Source of the DNA: Thermomicrobium sp. CFH 73360
GTDB lineage: Bacteria; Chloroflexota; Chloroflexia; Thermomicrobiales; Thermomicrobiaceae
NCBI RefSeq assembly: GCF_023806465.1
Contig: NZ_JAMSLS010000001.1
Coordinates: 686,636-750,635 of the forward strand
Length of the DNA stretch: 64,000 bases
Direction of reading: 5' to 3'
How positions within the stretch are numbered: the stretch's first letter is position 1; the number at the start of each line of letters is the position of its first letter. Positions 44,867 through 54,515 of the stretch are shown in pieces. Below the pieces are notes generated by a model. The model had not been told where the DNA came from, searched no databases, and saw only the letters and a program-made list of their open reading frames with translations. The position numbers and the translations under genes were made by a program.

Positions 44867-47800
44867 ATGAATGCCGAGCGACATAGTGTGCATGATCTCA
44901 TGCGCGCTTTACGCTTCCGCTGCGTCGGCCCACATCGCGGAGGACGCGTCGTCGCGGTTGTTGGACACCCAGACAACCCGATGACGTTCTACTTCGGCGC
45001 CTGTGCCGGTGGGGTATGGAAGACCGAAGACGGCGGCACGACCTGGTGGAACATCTCGGACGGCTTCTTCGGTACAGCGGCGGTCGGTGCCATCGCCATT
45101 GCGGCCTCCGACCCGAATGTTCTCTATGTCGGCACGGGCGAGGCCTGTATCCGCGGCAATGTCTCGCACGGTGACGGTGTCTACAAATCGACCGATGGTG
45201 GGCGGACCTGGGTCAACGTTGGACTCCGTGACACACGGCACATCGCCAAGATCCGCGTCCATCCAACGAATCCCGACCTTGTCTACGTCGCTGCGCTCGG
45301 ACACGCCTTTGGGCCCAATGAGGAACGCGGTGTCTTTCGCAGCCGAGACGGCGGGCGCTCCTGGGAACGGGTTCTGTATCGGGACGCACAAACCGGCGCA
45401 ATCGATCTTGTCATGGCTCCCCACAATCCTCGCATCCTCTATGCTGCACTCTGGCAAGCGCGTCGCTGGCCTTGGAAGTTCGAGAGTGGGGGCCCTGGTT
45501 CCGGAATCTTCCGCTCCACCGACGGGGGTGAGACGTGGGAGGAACTCACCCGCAAACCTGGGCTTCCAAAGGGAATCATTGGACGAGTTGGACTCGCGGT
45601 TTCCGCCAAACCCGGTCGCCTCTGGGCACTTGTGGAAGCTGAGGACGGCGCTCTTTTCCGCTCTGAGGATTACGGTGAATCGTGGGAGCGCGTGAGTGAC
45701 AAGGGAGACCTCCGCTGGCGCGCCTGGTACTTCCACCACCTCTGCGCCGATCCGGTTGATCCGGATACGCTCTGGGTACTGGATCTCAGACTCTGGAAGT
45801 CGATCGATGGTGGACACACCTTTACCGAGGTACCCACACCACACGGGGACCACCACGACCACTGGATCGACCCGAAGAACCCGCTGCGAATGATCAACGG
45901 CAATGACGGCGGCGCCTGCATCAGCTTCGATGGCGGCCGCACCTGGTCAACCCAGTTCAATCAGCCGACGGCACAGCTTTACCACATCACTGTCGACAGC
46001 CGTTTCCCCTACTGGATCTACGGCTCCCAGCAAGACAACACGGCAATCGCGCTCCCGAGCCGCTCCGTGAACGGTGCGATTACCACCTGTGAATGGATTG
46101 AGCCCGGTGGTGGTGAGAGCGGGTATATTGCGGTCAAGCCAGATGATCCCGACATCGTGATCGGTGGAGCGATCGGCAGTGGTGAGGGAAATGGCCGCCT
46201 CATCCGGTACAACCGCCGGACCGGCGAGCAGCGCAATATCACCGTTTGGCCCTATGAGACCAGCATGGCTGAGGGCGCCGAGTCACTCCGCTATCGCTTC
46301 CAGTGGACGTTCCCCATCCTTTTCTCTCCCCACGACCCGAACACGCTGTATGTCTGCTCCCAGGTCGTCCATCGCTCCCGGGATCTTGGCTACACCTGGG
46401 AAGTGATCAGCCCTGACCTTACACGCAGCGACCCCGACAAGCTGAAGCCGTCGGGCGGGCCGATCACCCGCGATAACACCGGTGCTGAGGTCTATTGCAC
46501 GATCTTCTCTTTCGTCGAGTCACCACATCGCCCCGGTGTCTTCTGGGCAGGCACAGACGACGGCCTGGTGCACGTCTCACGTGACGGTGGTACCACCTGG
46601 GAGATGGTGACACCGCCGGAGCTCCCAGAATGGGCGACTGTTGCTTCGCTCGAAGTTTCGCCGCACGACCCAGAAACGGTCTATCTTGCAGCTCACCGTT
46701 ACCGGCTGGACGATCCAGCACCCTACCTGTTCAAGACAAGCGACGGTGGGCGAACCTGGCTTTCCCTGCGCGGCGACCTGCCGGGCGAGACAATTTGTCG
46801 CGTGCTTCGGGTCGATCCGGTGAAGCCAGGCCTTCTCTACCTCGGCACGGAGACAGGGCTCTGGATCTCCTTCGATGATGGTCACCACTGGCATCGCTGG
46901 CAAGGGAACCTCCCCACCTGCCCAATCTATGATCTGGTCATCAAGGAGGACGATCTGGTCATCGCGACACACGGCCGCAGCTTCTGGATTCTCGACGACG
47001 TGACGCCGCTCCGGCAGTTCGATTCCTCCTCACTCGCCGGGCCAGCGTATCTTTTCGCCCCGCGACCGACTGTCCGCCTCAAAACCTATCCAGGGTTCGG
47101 CAGTGAGGTACCGAATACGGTGAGCTACCGCTGGGCGGGCCCCATCGTCTACGCTGCCTGGGTCACGGAACGGCCAACCGGAGTGAAGGAAGCTCAACCA
47201 CTCGATGCGGGAGAGAATCCGCCCGACGGTGCCATCGTGACCTACTATCTCGCAGAGGAGCCAACCGAGGTGACACTCACGATCTTGGATGCCGAGGGGC
47301 GTGAGCTGCGACGCTTCTCGAGCGAAAAGCCTGTTGATCCCTACCCGGATATTCCCGAAGGAAAGAAGCCCTCGCTCCCGCCGCGTCTGGACAAAACACC
47401 GGGATTCCACCGCTTCGTCTGGGACTTGCGCGTGGAGGGAGCTCGACGCGCAATCGGCGACAAGCCATACGAGGGATATCTCGTCGGACCGCGCGTCGTG
47501 CCCAGTACGTACCAGGTACGCCTCACCGTCGGTGACCACAGTTGGACGCAGCCACTCGAGATCCGACCTGATCCGCGGCTCACCGTCACGCGAGAGGATC
47601 TCGAGCGGCAGTTCGACCTGCTCTTGCGTATCCGCGACAAAGTTTCAGAGGCGCACGACGCCATTAACCGCTTGCGCGATGCGCGCCACCAGCTCGACGA
47701 GTGGCAACGACGACTTGAGGCATCCAACGGAGCAGATGAACTCCTCGAAGCGGTACGCGCTCTTCGTGACCGACTTGGATCGCTTATCGACGAACTTCTG

Positions 47801-48061
47801 GAACCGCGGATGGATGACCCCCGTCAATTTCCCTGGCGTGCGCCGGCACGGTTGGCAGTGTTGCAGAGCTTTGTTGACAGTGCCGACGACCGGCCGACAG
47901 CTGCCGAGGAAGCGGTCTATCGCGAACTTGCTGCGGAAATCGACGCCATCCTCGCACGCGTGCGACAAGCGCTCGAGGAGGAACTCCCTACACTCGGCCA
48001 CCGACTGCTCGAGGCTGGAGCCAGCCCCATTTTGCCGCGACCAGTCCTGGCTCGCCCCTAA
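44867..48061 (+). CDS. Large Asp-box (BNR/sortilin-like) beta-propeller protein
   Basis: The 1064-residue protein has no signal peptide. Residues ~1-720 are propeller blades with many Asp-box motifs: TEDGGTTW, STDGGRTWV, SRDGGRSWE, STDGGETWE, SEDYGESWE, SIDGGHTF, SFDGGRTW, SRDGGTTWE, TSDGGRTW. The C-terminal ~330 residues contain a beta-sandwich (DGAIVTYYLAEE...VTLTILDAEG) and an Arg/Glu-rich helical region (about 900-1000). Such proteins are often labelled glycosyl hydrolase or VPS10-like, but I see no catalytic assignment. The ATG at 44867 follows AGGAGTGGGG. A hairpin terminator follows. Confidence 0.88.
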   Translation: MNAERHSVHDLMRALRFRCVGPHRGGRVVAVVGHPDNPMTFYFGACAGGVWKTEDGGTTWWNISDGFFGTAAVGAIAIAASDPNVLYVGTGEACIRGNVSHGDGVYKSTDGGRTWVNVGLRDTRHIAKIRVHPTNPDLVYVAALGHAFGPNEERGVFRSRDGGRSWERVLYRDAQTGAIDLVMAPHNPRILYAALWQARRWPWKFESGGPGSGIFRSTDGGETWEELTRKPGLPKGIIGRVGLAVSAKPGRLWALVEAEDGALFRSEDYGESWERVSDKGDLRWRAWYFHHLCADPVDPDTLWVLDLRLWKSIDGGHTFTEVPTPHGDHHDHWIDPKNPLRMINGNDGGACISFDGGRTWSTQFNQPTAQLYHITVDSRFPYWIYGSQQDNTAIALPSRSVNGAITTCEWIEPGGGESGYIAVKPDDPDIVIGGAIGSGEGNGRLIRYNRRTGEQRNITVWPYETSMAEGAESLRYRFQWTFPILFSPHDPNTLYVCSQVVHRSRDLGYTWEVISPDLTRSDPDKLKPSGGPITRDNTGAEVYCTIFSFVESPHRPGVFWAGTDDGLVHVSRDGGTTWEMVTPPELPEWATVASLEVSPHDPETVYLAAHRYRLDDPAPYLFKTSDGGRTWLSLRGDLPGETICRVLRVDPVKPGLLYLGTETGLWISFDDGHHWHRWQGNLPTCPIYDLVIKEDDLVIATHGRSFWILDDVTPLRQFDSSSLAGPAYLFAPRPTVRLKTYPGFGSEVPNTVSYRWAGPIVYAAWVTERPTGVKEAQPLDAGENPPDGAIVTYYLAEEPTEVTLTILDAEGRELRRFSSEKPVDPYPDIPEGKKPSLPPRLDKTPGFHRFVWDLRVEGARRAIGDKPYEGYLVGPRVVPSTYQVRLTVGDHSWTQPLEIRPDPRLTVTREDLERQFDLLLRIRDKVSEAHDAINRLRDARHQLDEWQRRLEASNGADELLEAVRALRDRLGSLIDELLEPRMDDPRQFPWRAPARLAVLQSFVDSADDRPTAAEEAVYRELAAEIDAILARVRQALEEELPTLGHRLLEAGASPILPRPVLARP

Positions 48062-48081
48062 CGGCGACTGCTCGCCTTGGT

Positions 48082-48114
48082 ACAGCGGGTGAGGAGTGTC
48101 AACCCACCCGCTGT
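48082..48114 (+). terminator. Hairpin after the large propeller gene
   Basis: A 10-bp perfect stem (ACAGCGGGTG / CACCCGCTGT) begins 20 bp after the stop. No T run follows. It resembles the terminator at 33006. Confidence 0.5.
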
Positions 48115-48988
48115 GCCAACGTCTGCCTCATCGAGACAGAGAACAAACTCTTCTGGAGCAATGCCGTATCTCCCGCTGGGCGATCCTCCAGCGACGGAGG
48201 CCAACTTGGGCAATGCAGGAATCGTCCCAAACGGGATGCGCCCATCAGCCACGTCACCAAGCCCCGAGCCACCGCATCACAGAGACGAGACACGGCGAGC
48301 AAGTGGTACCTCACCCACCCAGTTCCGCTCACCAAGGAGGCGACTTCTTGCACTTGGACCTACGACGTACGCTGAGAAGAACGTCTTTCAGTGGGGAGAA
48401 GGGACAAGAAAACGGGGGCGTGGCAACCCGTCCCCGAGCTGCCTGACGTCGGTGATAGACCGGTTCGCAGAGGCAAACGCCCACGAACCACAAGTGGCGC
48501 GTTGGTTCTCTACCCAACTCTGCTCCACTTTCGCCTTCTGTGGAGACATGCCACGCTCAGCCCGCGTGGACCAGTACAGATGCCCCCTGGCGCAACACGG
48601 TGTCCTGACTGGGAACCCTTCTTCACGCTGGTCACCCGCAGCGCCCTCTGAGTCCTACAGACCATGCCAACACGCCTCAGGTGGCTGGAAATGCAGTAGC
48701 GCTCCGTTGCGTCGCCAGATGTGTCACCTGACCGCCGCTGTGGTGGTGAAACTTCTCGCAGCGGTGCGCGCTGCCTGGGCCAACGCTGCATGAGCGGCTA
48801 CCCCGTTGAATCGGGCACAGACCGGCACCGCTGAACGGTCCGCACGACAAAGCATCGACAATCGGTGCACGCATCACTCTCTGAAAAGAGCAGACTATGC
48901 CACCTCTCAGAAGTGGTTCGACGTCCTCAACACTGACCCTGGATGCTTGCACAGCTCCGACGCGAACCCCACGGGACAGCAAGCCTGC
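48115..48988. other. Gene-free gap
   Basis: About 870 bp between a terminator hairpin and the convergent hint gene. Frames present here are Arg/Ser/Pro-rich and not credible; no RNA recognised. Confidence 0.5.
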
Positions 48989-49336
48989 TCAGCCCAGCGG
49001 CAGGCGGAGTGGATTACCCCCGAGCAAGTGGAAGTGCAGATGGAACACGCTCTGCCCCGCGTCGGGTCCGACGTTGGTGACGAGCCGGTAGCCACGCTCG
49101 GCAAGCCCCTGTTCCCGCGCCACCCGTGCAGCGACTTGAAGACACCGACCGAGGAGAACAGGATCGGCCGATTCTGCCTCAGCAAGTGAACGAATGTGTT
49201 GATTCGGAACGACCAGCAAGTGGACGCGCGCTTGCGGATGGATGTCCCAGAAGACCGTCACGGTGTCATCTTGATAGACTTTTCGCGCTGACTGGCGACC
49301 AGCGACAATCTCACAAAAGATGCAGAAATCGGTCAT
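48989..49336 (-). CDS. HIT-family (HINT-type) nucleotide hydrolase
   Basis: This 115-residue protein starts CIFCEIVAG, has the DIHPQARVHLLVVPNQHI segment, and carries the histidine triad H99-L-H101-F-H103 near the C-terminus. HINT proteins hydrolyse nucleoside phosphoramidates and acyl-adenylates. The start at 49336 is 29 bp from the divergent fpg start; the longer frame to 49405 overlaps fpg and is unlikely. Confidence 0.94.
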   Translation of the reverse strand: MTDFCIFCEIVAGRQSARKVYQDDTVTVFWDIHPQARVHLLVVPNQHIRSLAEAESADPVLLGRCLQVAARVAREQGLAERGYRLVTNVGPDAGQSVFHLHFHLLGGNPLRLPLG

Positions 49337-49365
49337 CCCATCCCTCCTCATCCGGTGAGGCCGAC

Positions 49366-50259
49366 GTGCCAGAACTGCCAGAAGTCGAAACAATTCGCCG
49401 GACACTCGCCCCGCTGCTCATCGGCGCAACCGTTCTGGCCGCGCTGCGCGGCGAGCGTCCCGAGGATATTCTGCTCGATCCGTGGTCCATGTTCGCACGT
49501 CGCGTGCGTGGCCGGCAGATTGTTGCGCTCGAGCGACGGGGGAAGTATCTCGCGTTCCGGTTGAGCGATGAAGGCCGATTACTCATCCACCTTGGAATGA
49601 CGGGGGAACTCCGCCTCAGTCGACCCGATGTTCCGCCACCCCGACACTGTCACCTTGGACTGGTACTCCGCTCTCCGTACCCGCTTCCGGTGACGTTCAT
49701 CGACCCACGTCGTCGCTTTGTGCTCCGCTATCGCGATATCCGCCGTTTCGGCCGCATAGGACTCCTTGCACCAGAGGACTGGGCAGCACTCTCGCAGCGG
49801 CTCGGGCCCGAACCACTCGACCCAGAACTGGACGCGCTCACACTCTGGCAGCGGCTCGTCCATCGTCACACGAGCGTGAAAGCAGCCTTGCTTCACCAAG
49901 CACTGATTGCTGGTATCGGCAACATTTACGCTGACGAGGCATTATTCCAGGCCGGCATTCATCCACTGCGCCGCTGTGACACACTCACACTGTCCGAAGT
50001 GGAGCGGCTCTTGACCGCCGTGCGGAGCGTGCTCACCGCGGCCATTGAGAGTCAGGGGACAACCATCCGTGATTACCGCGATCCGCACGGTCGCACGGGC
50101 CGCTACCAATTCCAGCTGCAGATCTATGGTCAGCGGCCAGGCACTCCTTGCCCGAAATGCGGAACACCGCTTGAGCGGGTGCGCGTCGCCGGCCGTAGCA
50201 GCACCGCTTGCCCACGGTGTCAGCCACTTGTCTGCAACACCCCTTGTTCGAGCTCGTAA
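49366..50259 (+). CDS. mutM: Formamidopyrimidine-DNA glycosylase
   Basis: Fpg removes 8-oxoguanine and formamidopyrimidines and nicks the DNA. The 297-residue protein begins (M)PELPEVETIRR, placing the catalytic Pro2 and Glu3 correctly if the GTG at 49366 is used. The helix-two-turn-helix ALIAGIGNIYADEALF and a C-terminal four-Cys zinc finger (CPKCG...CPRCQ) complete it. The long upstream extension of the frame overlaps hint antisense and is a shadow. The stop is followed 35 bp later by convergent threonine synthase. Confidence 0.96.
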   Translation: MPELPEVETIRRTLAPLLIGATVLAALRGERPEDILLDPWSMFARRVRGRQIVALERRGKYLAFRLSDEGRLLIHLGMTGELRLSRPDVPPPRHCHLGLVLRSPYPLPVTFIDPRRRFVLRYRDIRRFGRIGLLAPEDWAALSQRLGPEPLDPELDALTLWQRLVHRHTSVKAALLHQALIAGIGNIYADEALFQAGIHPLRRCDTLTLSEVERLLTAVRSVLTAAIESQGTTIRDYRDPHGRTGRYQFQLQIYGQRPGTPCPKCGTPLERVRVAGRSSTACPRCQPLVCNTPCSSS

Positions 50260-50294
50260 GGTCACTGAAACAGCCGACGGCAAGGCAACAGATG

Positions 50295-51533
50295 TCAACG
50301 CCGCTCTTCGTTCAGGGTCGTGAACTCCTGTGCATCCGGGTCGAGTACTGGACAGTTATCGCCATCCGGGAGAAGCTCAGGATGCTTGAGACCACTGCCA
50401 GTGAGGAAAAGCGCGACTTCGTCTGCAGGAGTGAGCCAGCCGCTGTCGCGAAGCGTGAGCAGCGCCGCAAGCGTCGCACCGGCTTCGGGGGACACAAGGA
50501 TACCTTCGGTACGAGCGAGGAGCCGCATTCCTTCGAGCAACGCCGCATCACTTACAGTGACAGCAGTGCCGCCACTCCGCCGAACCGCATCGAGCACCAA
50601 GCGGTCTCCGATCGTCATTGGAACACGCAGCCCTGGAGCGACTGTCGTGGCATGCTCCCATCGTGCAGCGGTCGATACCCCTTCATGGAACGCACGGACA
50701 AGCGGTGCGCACCCTTCGGGCTGCACCAGCACCAGGCGCGGCCGTTCTGGGCCGAGGAGGCCGAGCACCTCGAGTTCGCTGAACGCTTTCCACATTCCCA
50801 CGATGCCGGTACCACCCCCGGTGGGATAGATGATCACGTCAGGAATCCGCCAACCGAGTTGCTCAACCAGCTCTATCCCCATCGTCTTCTTTCCCTCAGC
50901 CCGATACGGCTCACGGAGCGTCGAGAGATCGACCCAACCACGCTCGCCAGCAAGGCGCCGGACGAGCCGCCCACAGTCGGTGATGAGACCGCGCACCCGA
51001 TAGACGTGGGCACCGTACGCCAGGCACTCAGCGAGGATCGTCCGTGGTGTGTCGACCGGGATGAAGACGTAGGCCGGGATACCCGCTCGCGCAGCATAAG
51101 CGCTCAGCGCCGCAGCAGCATTCCCCGCCGAGGGCAACGCAACTGCCTGCGCACCCAGCTCCACTGCACGACTCACAGCAACTGCTAAGCCGCGCGCCTT
51201 GAAGCTACCGGTCGGGTTGCGACTCTCATCCTTGAGCCAAAGCTGCCGGATGCCGAGATTATGCGCGAGGCGCTGCGCCGCAAGTAGTGGAGTGCCGCCT
51301 TCGCCCAATGTCAGGCGAAAGCGCGGATCACGCACTGGTAGTAACTCCGCGTAGCGCCACAGGTTCCATGGACGCTCGCTTAGCCGAGCAGGATGGAACG
51401 TTCGGCGTGCACGCTCAAGATCGTAGTGCGCTGCAAGCACACCGCCACAGCACGGGCACGTACCGTGGAGCTCGTCGGCAGCAAGTTCCGTTCCACAGGC
51501 CGTACAGCTGAGGTGTGTCAGGGCACTCTCCAC
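50295..51533 (-). CDS. thrC: Threonine synthase-like PLP enzyme
   Basis: The ~412-residue protein has an N-terminal zinc-ribbon-like pair CTACG...CPCCG, then a fold-type II PLP domain. The PLP lysine is in NPTGSFKARG, the phosphate-binding loop in PSAGNAAAALSAYAA, and the GGGTG segment in YPTGGGTGIVG. It would convert O-phosphohomoserine to threonine. The frame opens at 51722; the GTG at 51533, following GGGGAA, gives the usual start, and a TACAAT box lies ~20 bp upstream at 51554-51559. A cystathionine-synthase-like paralogue is a less likely reading. Confidence 0.88.
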   Translation of the reverse strand: MESALTHLSCTACGTELAADELHGTCPCCGGVLAAHYDLERARRTFHPARLSERPWNLWRYAELLPVRDPRFRLTLGEGGTPLLAAQRLAHNLGIRQLWLKDESRNPTGSFKARGLAVAVSRAVELGAQAVALPSAGNAAAALSAYAARAGIPAYVFIPVDTPRTILAECLAYGAHVYRVRGLITDCGRLVRRLAGERGWVDLSTLREPYRAEGKKTMGIELVEQLGWRIPDVIIYPTGGGTGIVGMWKAFSELEVLGLLGPERPRLVLVQPEGCAPLVRAFHEGVSTAARWEHATTVAPGLRVPMTIGDRLVLDAVRRSGGTAVTVSDAALLEGMRLLARTEGILVSPEAGATLAALLTLRDSGWLTPADEVALFLTGSGLKHPELLPDGDNCPVLDPDAQEFTTLNEERR

Positions 51534-52142
51534 GACAACCCGTTCCCCGGCGCATTGTATCCCACCTTCGGGAGGAGGGACGCGACCATCCACAGGTCGC
51601 AAAGCTGTATCCTTGCCCTGCCGTTGGTCAGGACAAACAGCCCGCTTCGTCAGCGTTCGCCATTTGTCAAATGCGGTCTTGCCCTCGGAGTCTGGTCCGG
51701 TGAGGCGCAGTCGGCAACGCACGAGCGGTTCTCGGCGTAGAGGCGAGTAGACTTTCCGTCCCGCTGGTGATCCTGTGTCTGGGTCATGGTGTAAGGATGG
51801 TAGTCGCAGGAGACAACGAGCCTGCGATTGTCCTTGAGCATGCGACCCTCGACGACCCTGGCAACACGACCGGAAGACTTTTGTTGTCCCTTACCGGTTT
51901 TCTCATCAAAGGGCCACACTCCCAGATGGATCTCTCACGACAGACCACGCTGTGACGCACGGTGATGAAATCAAGTCCACAGCCTCACTGCCGAACAGAG
52001 GTTGTCCCGCAGCCAGGATCCCAGAGAACCTGCAACGAGCCACTGATGACGATCTCTTATCCCGCTTCGATCTTGTCGCTTTTCTCCCCCGGCGGTTCAA
52101 ACCCCTGAACCGCCAGACATAGCGTCGCCTCGTCTGCATACC
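51534..52142. other. Gene-free divergent region with a hairpin
   Basis: About 600 bp between threonine synthase and the glycosyltransferase. It holds a perfect 9-bp inverted repeat (GGCGGTTCA / TGAACCGCC) at 52091-52114. A minus-strand frame at 51650-51919 is not recognised and has no good start. Confidence 0.5.
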
Positions 52143-52172
52143 TTGACACGAGGCCACTCAATGCGTTATGTT
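52143..52172 (+). promoter_or_regulatory. Promoter of the GT4 glycosyltransferase gene
   Basis: TTGACA at 52143-52148, an 18-bp spacer and TATGTT at 52167-52172. It would give a leader of about 80 nt. Confidence 0.55.
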
Positions 52173-52261
52173 CCGTTGGTTGGCAGACTTCGCAGGCCGG
52201 CGCGAGCCGTCGCCGGCATCCCGAGCGTCCAAAGGACAGGTGAGGGACGGGAGGTGGTGCC

Positions 52262-53443
52262 ATGCGGATCGCGCAGATCGCACCGCTCATCGAAGCGGTG
52301 CCCCCCAAGCTGTACGGGGGGACGGAGCGAGTGGTCTCTGCGCTCGTCGAGGAACTTGTGCGCCGTGGGCACGACGTGACGCTCTTTGCGACCGCTGACT
52401 CGCAGACGAGCGCACGCTTAGTGCCCATGGCCGAAGGGGGGTTGCGACTCCTCGGTCTCAAGGACCCGATTGCCTTGCACGTCGCGATGCTTGAGGAGGT
52501 TTATGCCCAGGCCGATGAGTTCGATATTATCCACTCCCATGTCGACTACCTGACATTTCCTTTCGCCCGTGGAGTGACGACACCGACGGTGACAACCCTC
52601 CACGGTCGACTCGATCTGCCCGAGACACGCCGAGTGCTCTCTCGCTTCACCGACCAGCGGTTGATCAGTATTAGCTGGAGCCAACGAGCGCCGGTCGCCG
52701 ATTTGCCCTTGCGCTGGGTCGGTACTGTCTACAACGGTGTCTGTTTGGAACGCTTTCCCTTCCGCCCCAAGCCAGACGATCCACCGTATCTTGCCTTTGT
52801 CGGCCGTATCTCCCCCGAAAAGCGACCAGACTGGGCGATCGAAGTTGCACGTCGCGCTGGACTCCCGCTCAAGATCGGCGCAAAGATCGATCCAGCTGAC
52901 CGCGACTGGGCGGAAGAGCACTTCCTGCCGCTGCTCGGAACGCCAGGTGTTGAGTATCTCGGTGAAGTCGACGACCGCCAGAAAGCTGAACTTCTTGGTG
53001 GAGCACTCGCGCTTCTATTCCCGATCGATTGGCCAGAGCCATTCGGCCTGGTGCTCATCGAGTCGATGGCCTGCGGAACGCCGGTCATTGCCTTCCCCGG
53101 TGGAGCAGTGAACGAAATTGTTCTCGATGGCGTGACGGGCTTCGTTTGCCGGAGCCGGACGTTCGACGAGATGGTCCAGGCAGTGCATCGCATTGAACAG
53201 CTCGATCGTGCAGCCTGCCGATGGCATGCCGAGCAGCACTTCTCGAGCGCGGCCATGACCGATGCCTATGAGGCGATCTATCACCAGCTCTTGCTCGAGC
53301 AGGCGACGCCACTCGTTGTCAGTGCAGACGGCTATTTCACCTCGGTGACGATTGATGACGTGCGGAGGCTCCCACCTGTTGGTAGTGAGATTGGGCGAAC
53401 TGCCAGCGGTAAATTCACGACTCCGGCTCCGCGAGAGCACTGA
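52262..53443 (+). CDS. GT4-family glycosyltransferase
   Basis: The 393-residue protein starts with PPKLYGGTERVVSALVEELVRRGHDVTLF, the Rossmann beginning of GT-B enzymes. The C-terminal donor-binding domain contains FVGRISPEKRPDWAIE and the EX7E-type segment EPFGLVLIESMACGTPVIAF. It would transfer a sugar from a nucleotide donor to a glycan, lipid or small molecule. No signal or membrane helix. GGGAGGTGG precedes the ATG. The 3' end overlaps the convergent oxidoreductase by 29 bp. The acceptor is unknown. Confidence 0.92.
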   Translation: MRIAQIAPLIEAVPPKLYGGTERVVSALVEELVRRGHDVTLFATADSQTSARLVPMAEGGLRLLGLKDPIALHVAMLEEVYAQADEFDIIHSHVDYLTFPFARGVTTPTVTTLHGRLDLPETRRVLSRFTDQRLISISWSQRAPVADLPLRWVGTVYNGVCLERFPFRPKPDDPPYLAFVGRISPEKRPDWAIEVARRAGLPLKIGAKIDPADRDWAEEHFLPLLGTPGVEYLGEVDDRQKAELLGGALALLFPIDWPEPFGLVLIESMACGTPVIAFPGGAVNEIVLDGVTGFVCRSRTFDEMVQAVHRIEQLDRAACRWHAEQHFSSAAMTDAYEAIYHQLLLEQATPLVVSADGYFTSVTIDDVRRLPPVGSEIGRTASGKFTTPAPREH

Positions 53444-54506
53444 CGAGCTCCACGACAAGCTGCCGGTAGCCCTCGGGATCCGGTTGAGGCAACGCGCGGG
53501 CGAAGACGTGTGTCACTCCGAGCGCGGCAAGACGCGCCAGTCGCGCTCGGAGTTCTTTTGCTGACCCGATCAAGCACAGCTGGGCGAGGAGTTCTGTCGG
53601 GACGAGTTGACGGATCACTGTTGGATCAACGCGTCTCCGGATATCGTGCCAGGGACGTCCGGCACGCAGGAGATCTTCCGTACCGAGGAGCCGGCGGAGA
53701 TCACGAATGAGGCGCTCCGTGTCGAAGCCCGGGACAACGACCTGCTGAGCCATTCCTGGAAGCGTGCAGAGTAAGGCAAAGGGGACTTTGCGCTCCTCCA
53801 GTTCTGGCTCAGGATCGTCTGTCAGGACGAGGTTGCCCCGCAGAAAGATAGGGAAGGCGCTGGGATCGCGTCCCGCCGCGGCGACAGCTGCACGGAGCTC
53901 GGGAAGAATCTGCGAGAGGAAGAGTTCGCTGGCAAAATCAGCAATCAGGATGCCATCGGCCAACCGCGCTGCGAGCTCGCGCGCTCGCGGCCCCAGCGCC
54001 GCCAGATAGATCGGAACCCGCTGCTGCAGCGGCGCGATGCTCAGCGGCCAATCTCGAATCCGAAAATGCTGCCCGTCCAACGAGGCACGGTATGGCGGCT
54101 GCCACCATTGGCGAAGCAGTTGGATCGTCTCAGTAAGTGCGACGAGCGGATCCCTGGTTTCCATCCCAAGGCCGAAGCGATAGAACTCTGGCTGTCCACG
54201 GCCGAGACCAAGGAAAGCCCGACCACCAGTGAGGCGATCGAGCGTGGCAAGCGCCATGGCTATCTGCACCGGATGACGCAGGAACGGGCTCGTGACACCG
54301 GTTCCGAGGCGGATCCGATCGGTGCGCGGCGCAGCCGCGGCTGCAACGGCAATTGCATCCCAGCCGTCCGGATCCTCACTGAGCCAGACCGAGTGGAAGC
54401 CACCACGATCAGCGGCCAGGATCGTCTCGAGCGTCCACGCAACTGCTGTGCGCGGATCAGGTGTACGAGCCCAGCGATAGTGTGAAAGATCAAGACAGAG
54501 CTCCAC
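53415..54506 (-). CDS. Luciferase-like (LLM) flavin/F420-dependent oxidoreductase
   Basis: The 363-residue protein has the LLM TIM-barrel: ETILAADRGGFHSVWLSED, RLGTGVTSPFLRHPVQIAMALATLDRLTGGRAFLGLGRG, and LAALGPRARELAA. These segments match the F420-dependent LLM group more than FMN luciferases. The start is a GTG 9 bp after the amidase stop, so the two form one operon. It may oxidise or reduce an amide-derived or xenobiotic product; that is inference from context. Confidence 0.88.
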   Translation of the reverse strand: MELCLDLSHYRWARTPDPRTAVAWTLETILAADRGGFHSVWLSEDPDGWDAIAVAAAAAPRTDRIRLGTGVTSPFLRHPVQIAMALATLDRLTGGRAFLGLGRGQPEFYRFGLGMETRDPLVALTETIQLLRQWWQPPYRASLDGQHFRIRDWPLSIAPLQQRVPIYLAALGPRARELAARLADGILIADFASELFLSQILPELRAAVAAAGRDPSAFPIFLRGNLVLTDDPEPELEERKVPFALLCTLPGMAQQVVVPGFDTERLIRDLRRLLGTEDLLRAGRPWHDIRRRVDPTVIRQLVPTELLAQLCLIGSAKELRARLARLAALGVTHVFARALPQPDPEGYRQLVVELVSALAEPES

Positions 54507-54515
54507 GGGAGTCCC

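Noticed and set aside
48115-48988. tRNA or other stable RNA in the gap
   Set aside because: No TpsiC-loop or cloverleaf pattern seen in this or the other long gaps.
51650-51919. 89-residue minus-strand frame upstream of threonine synthase
   Set aside because: No ribosome site and no family match; possibly decayed sequence, not supportable as a gene.
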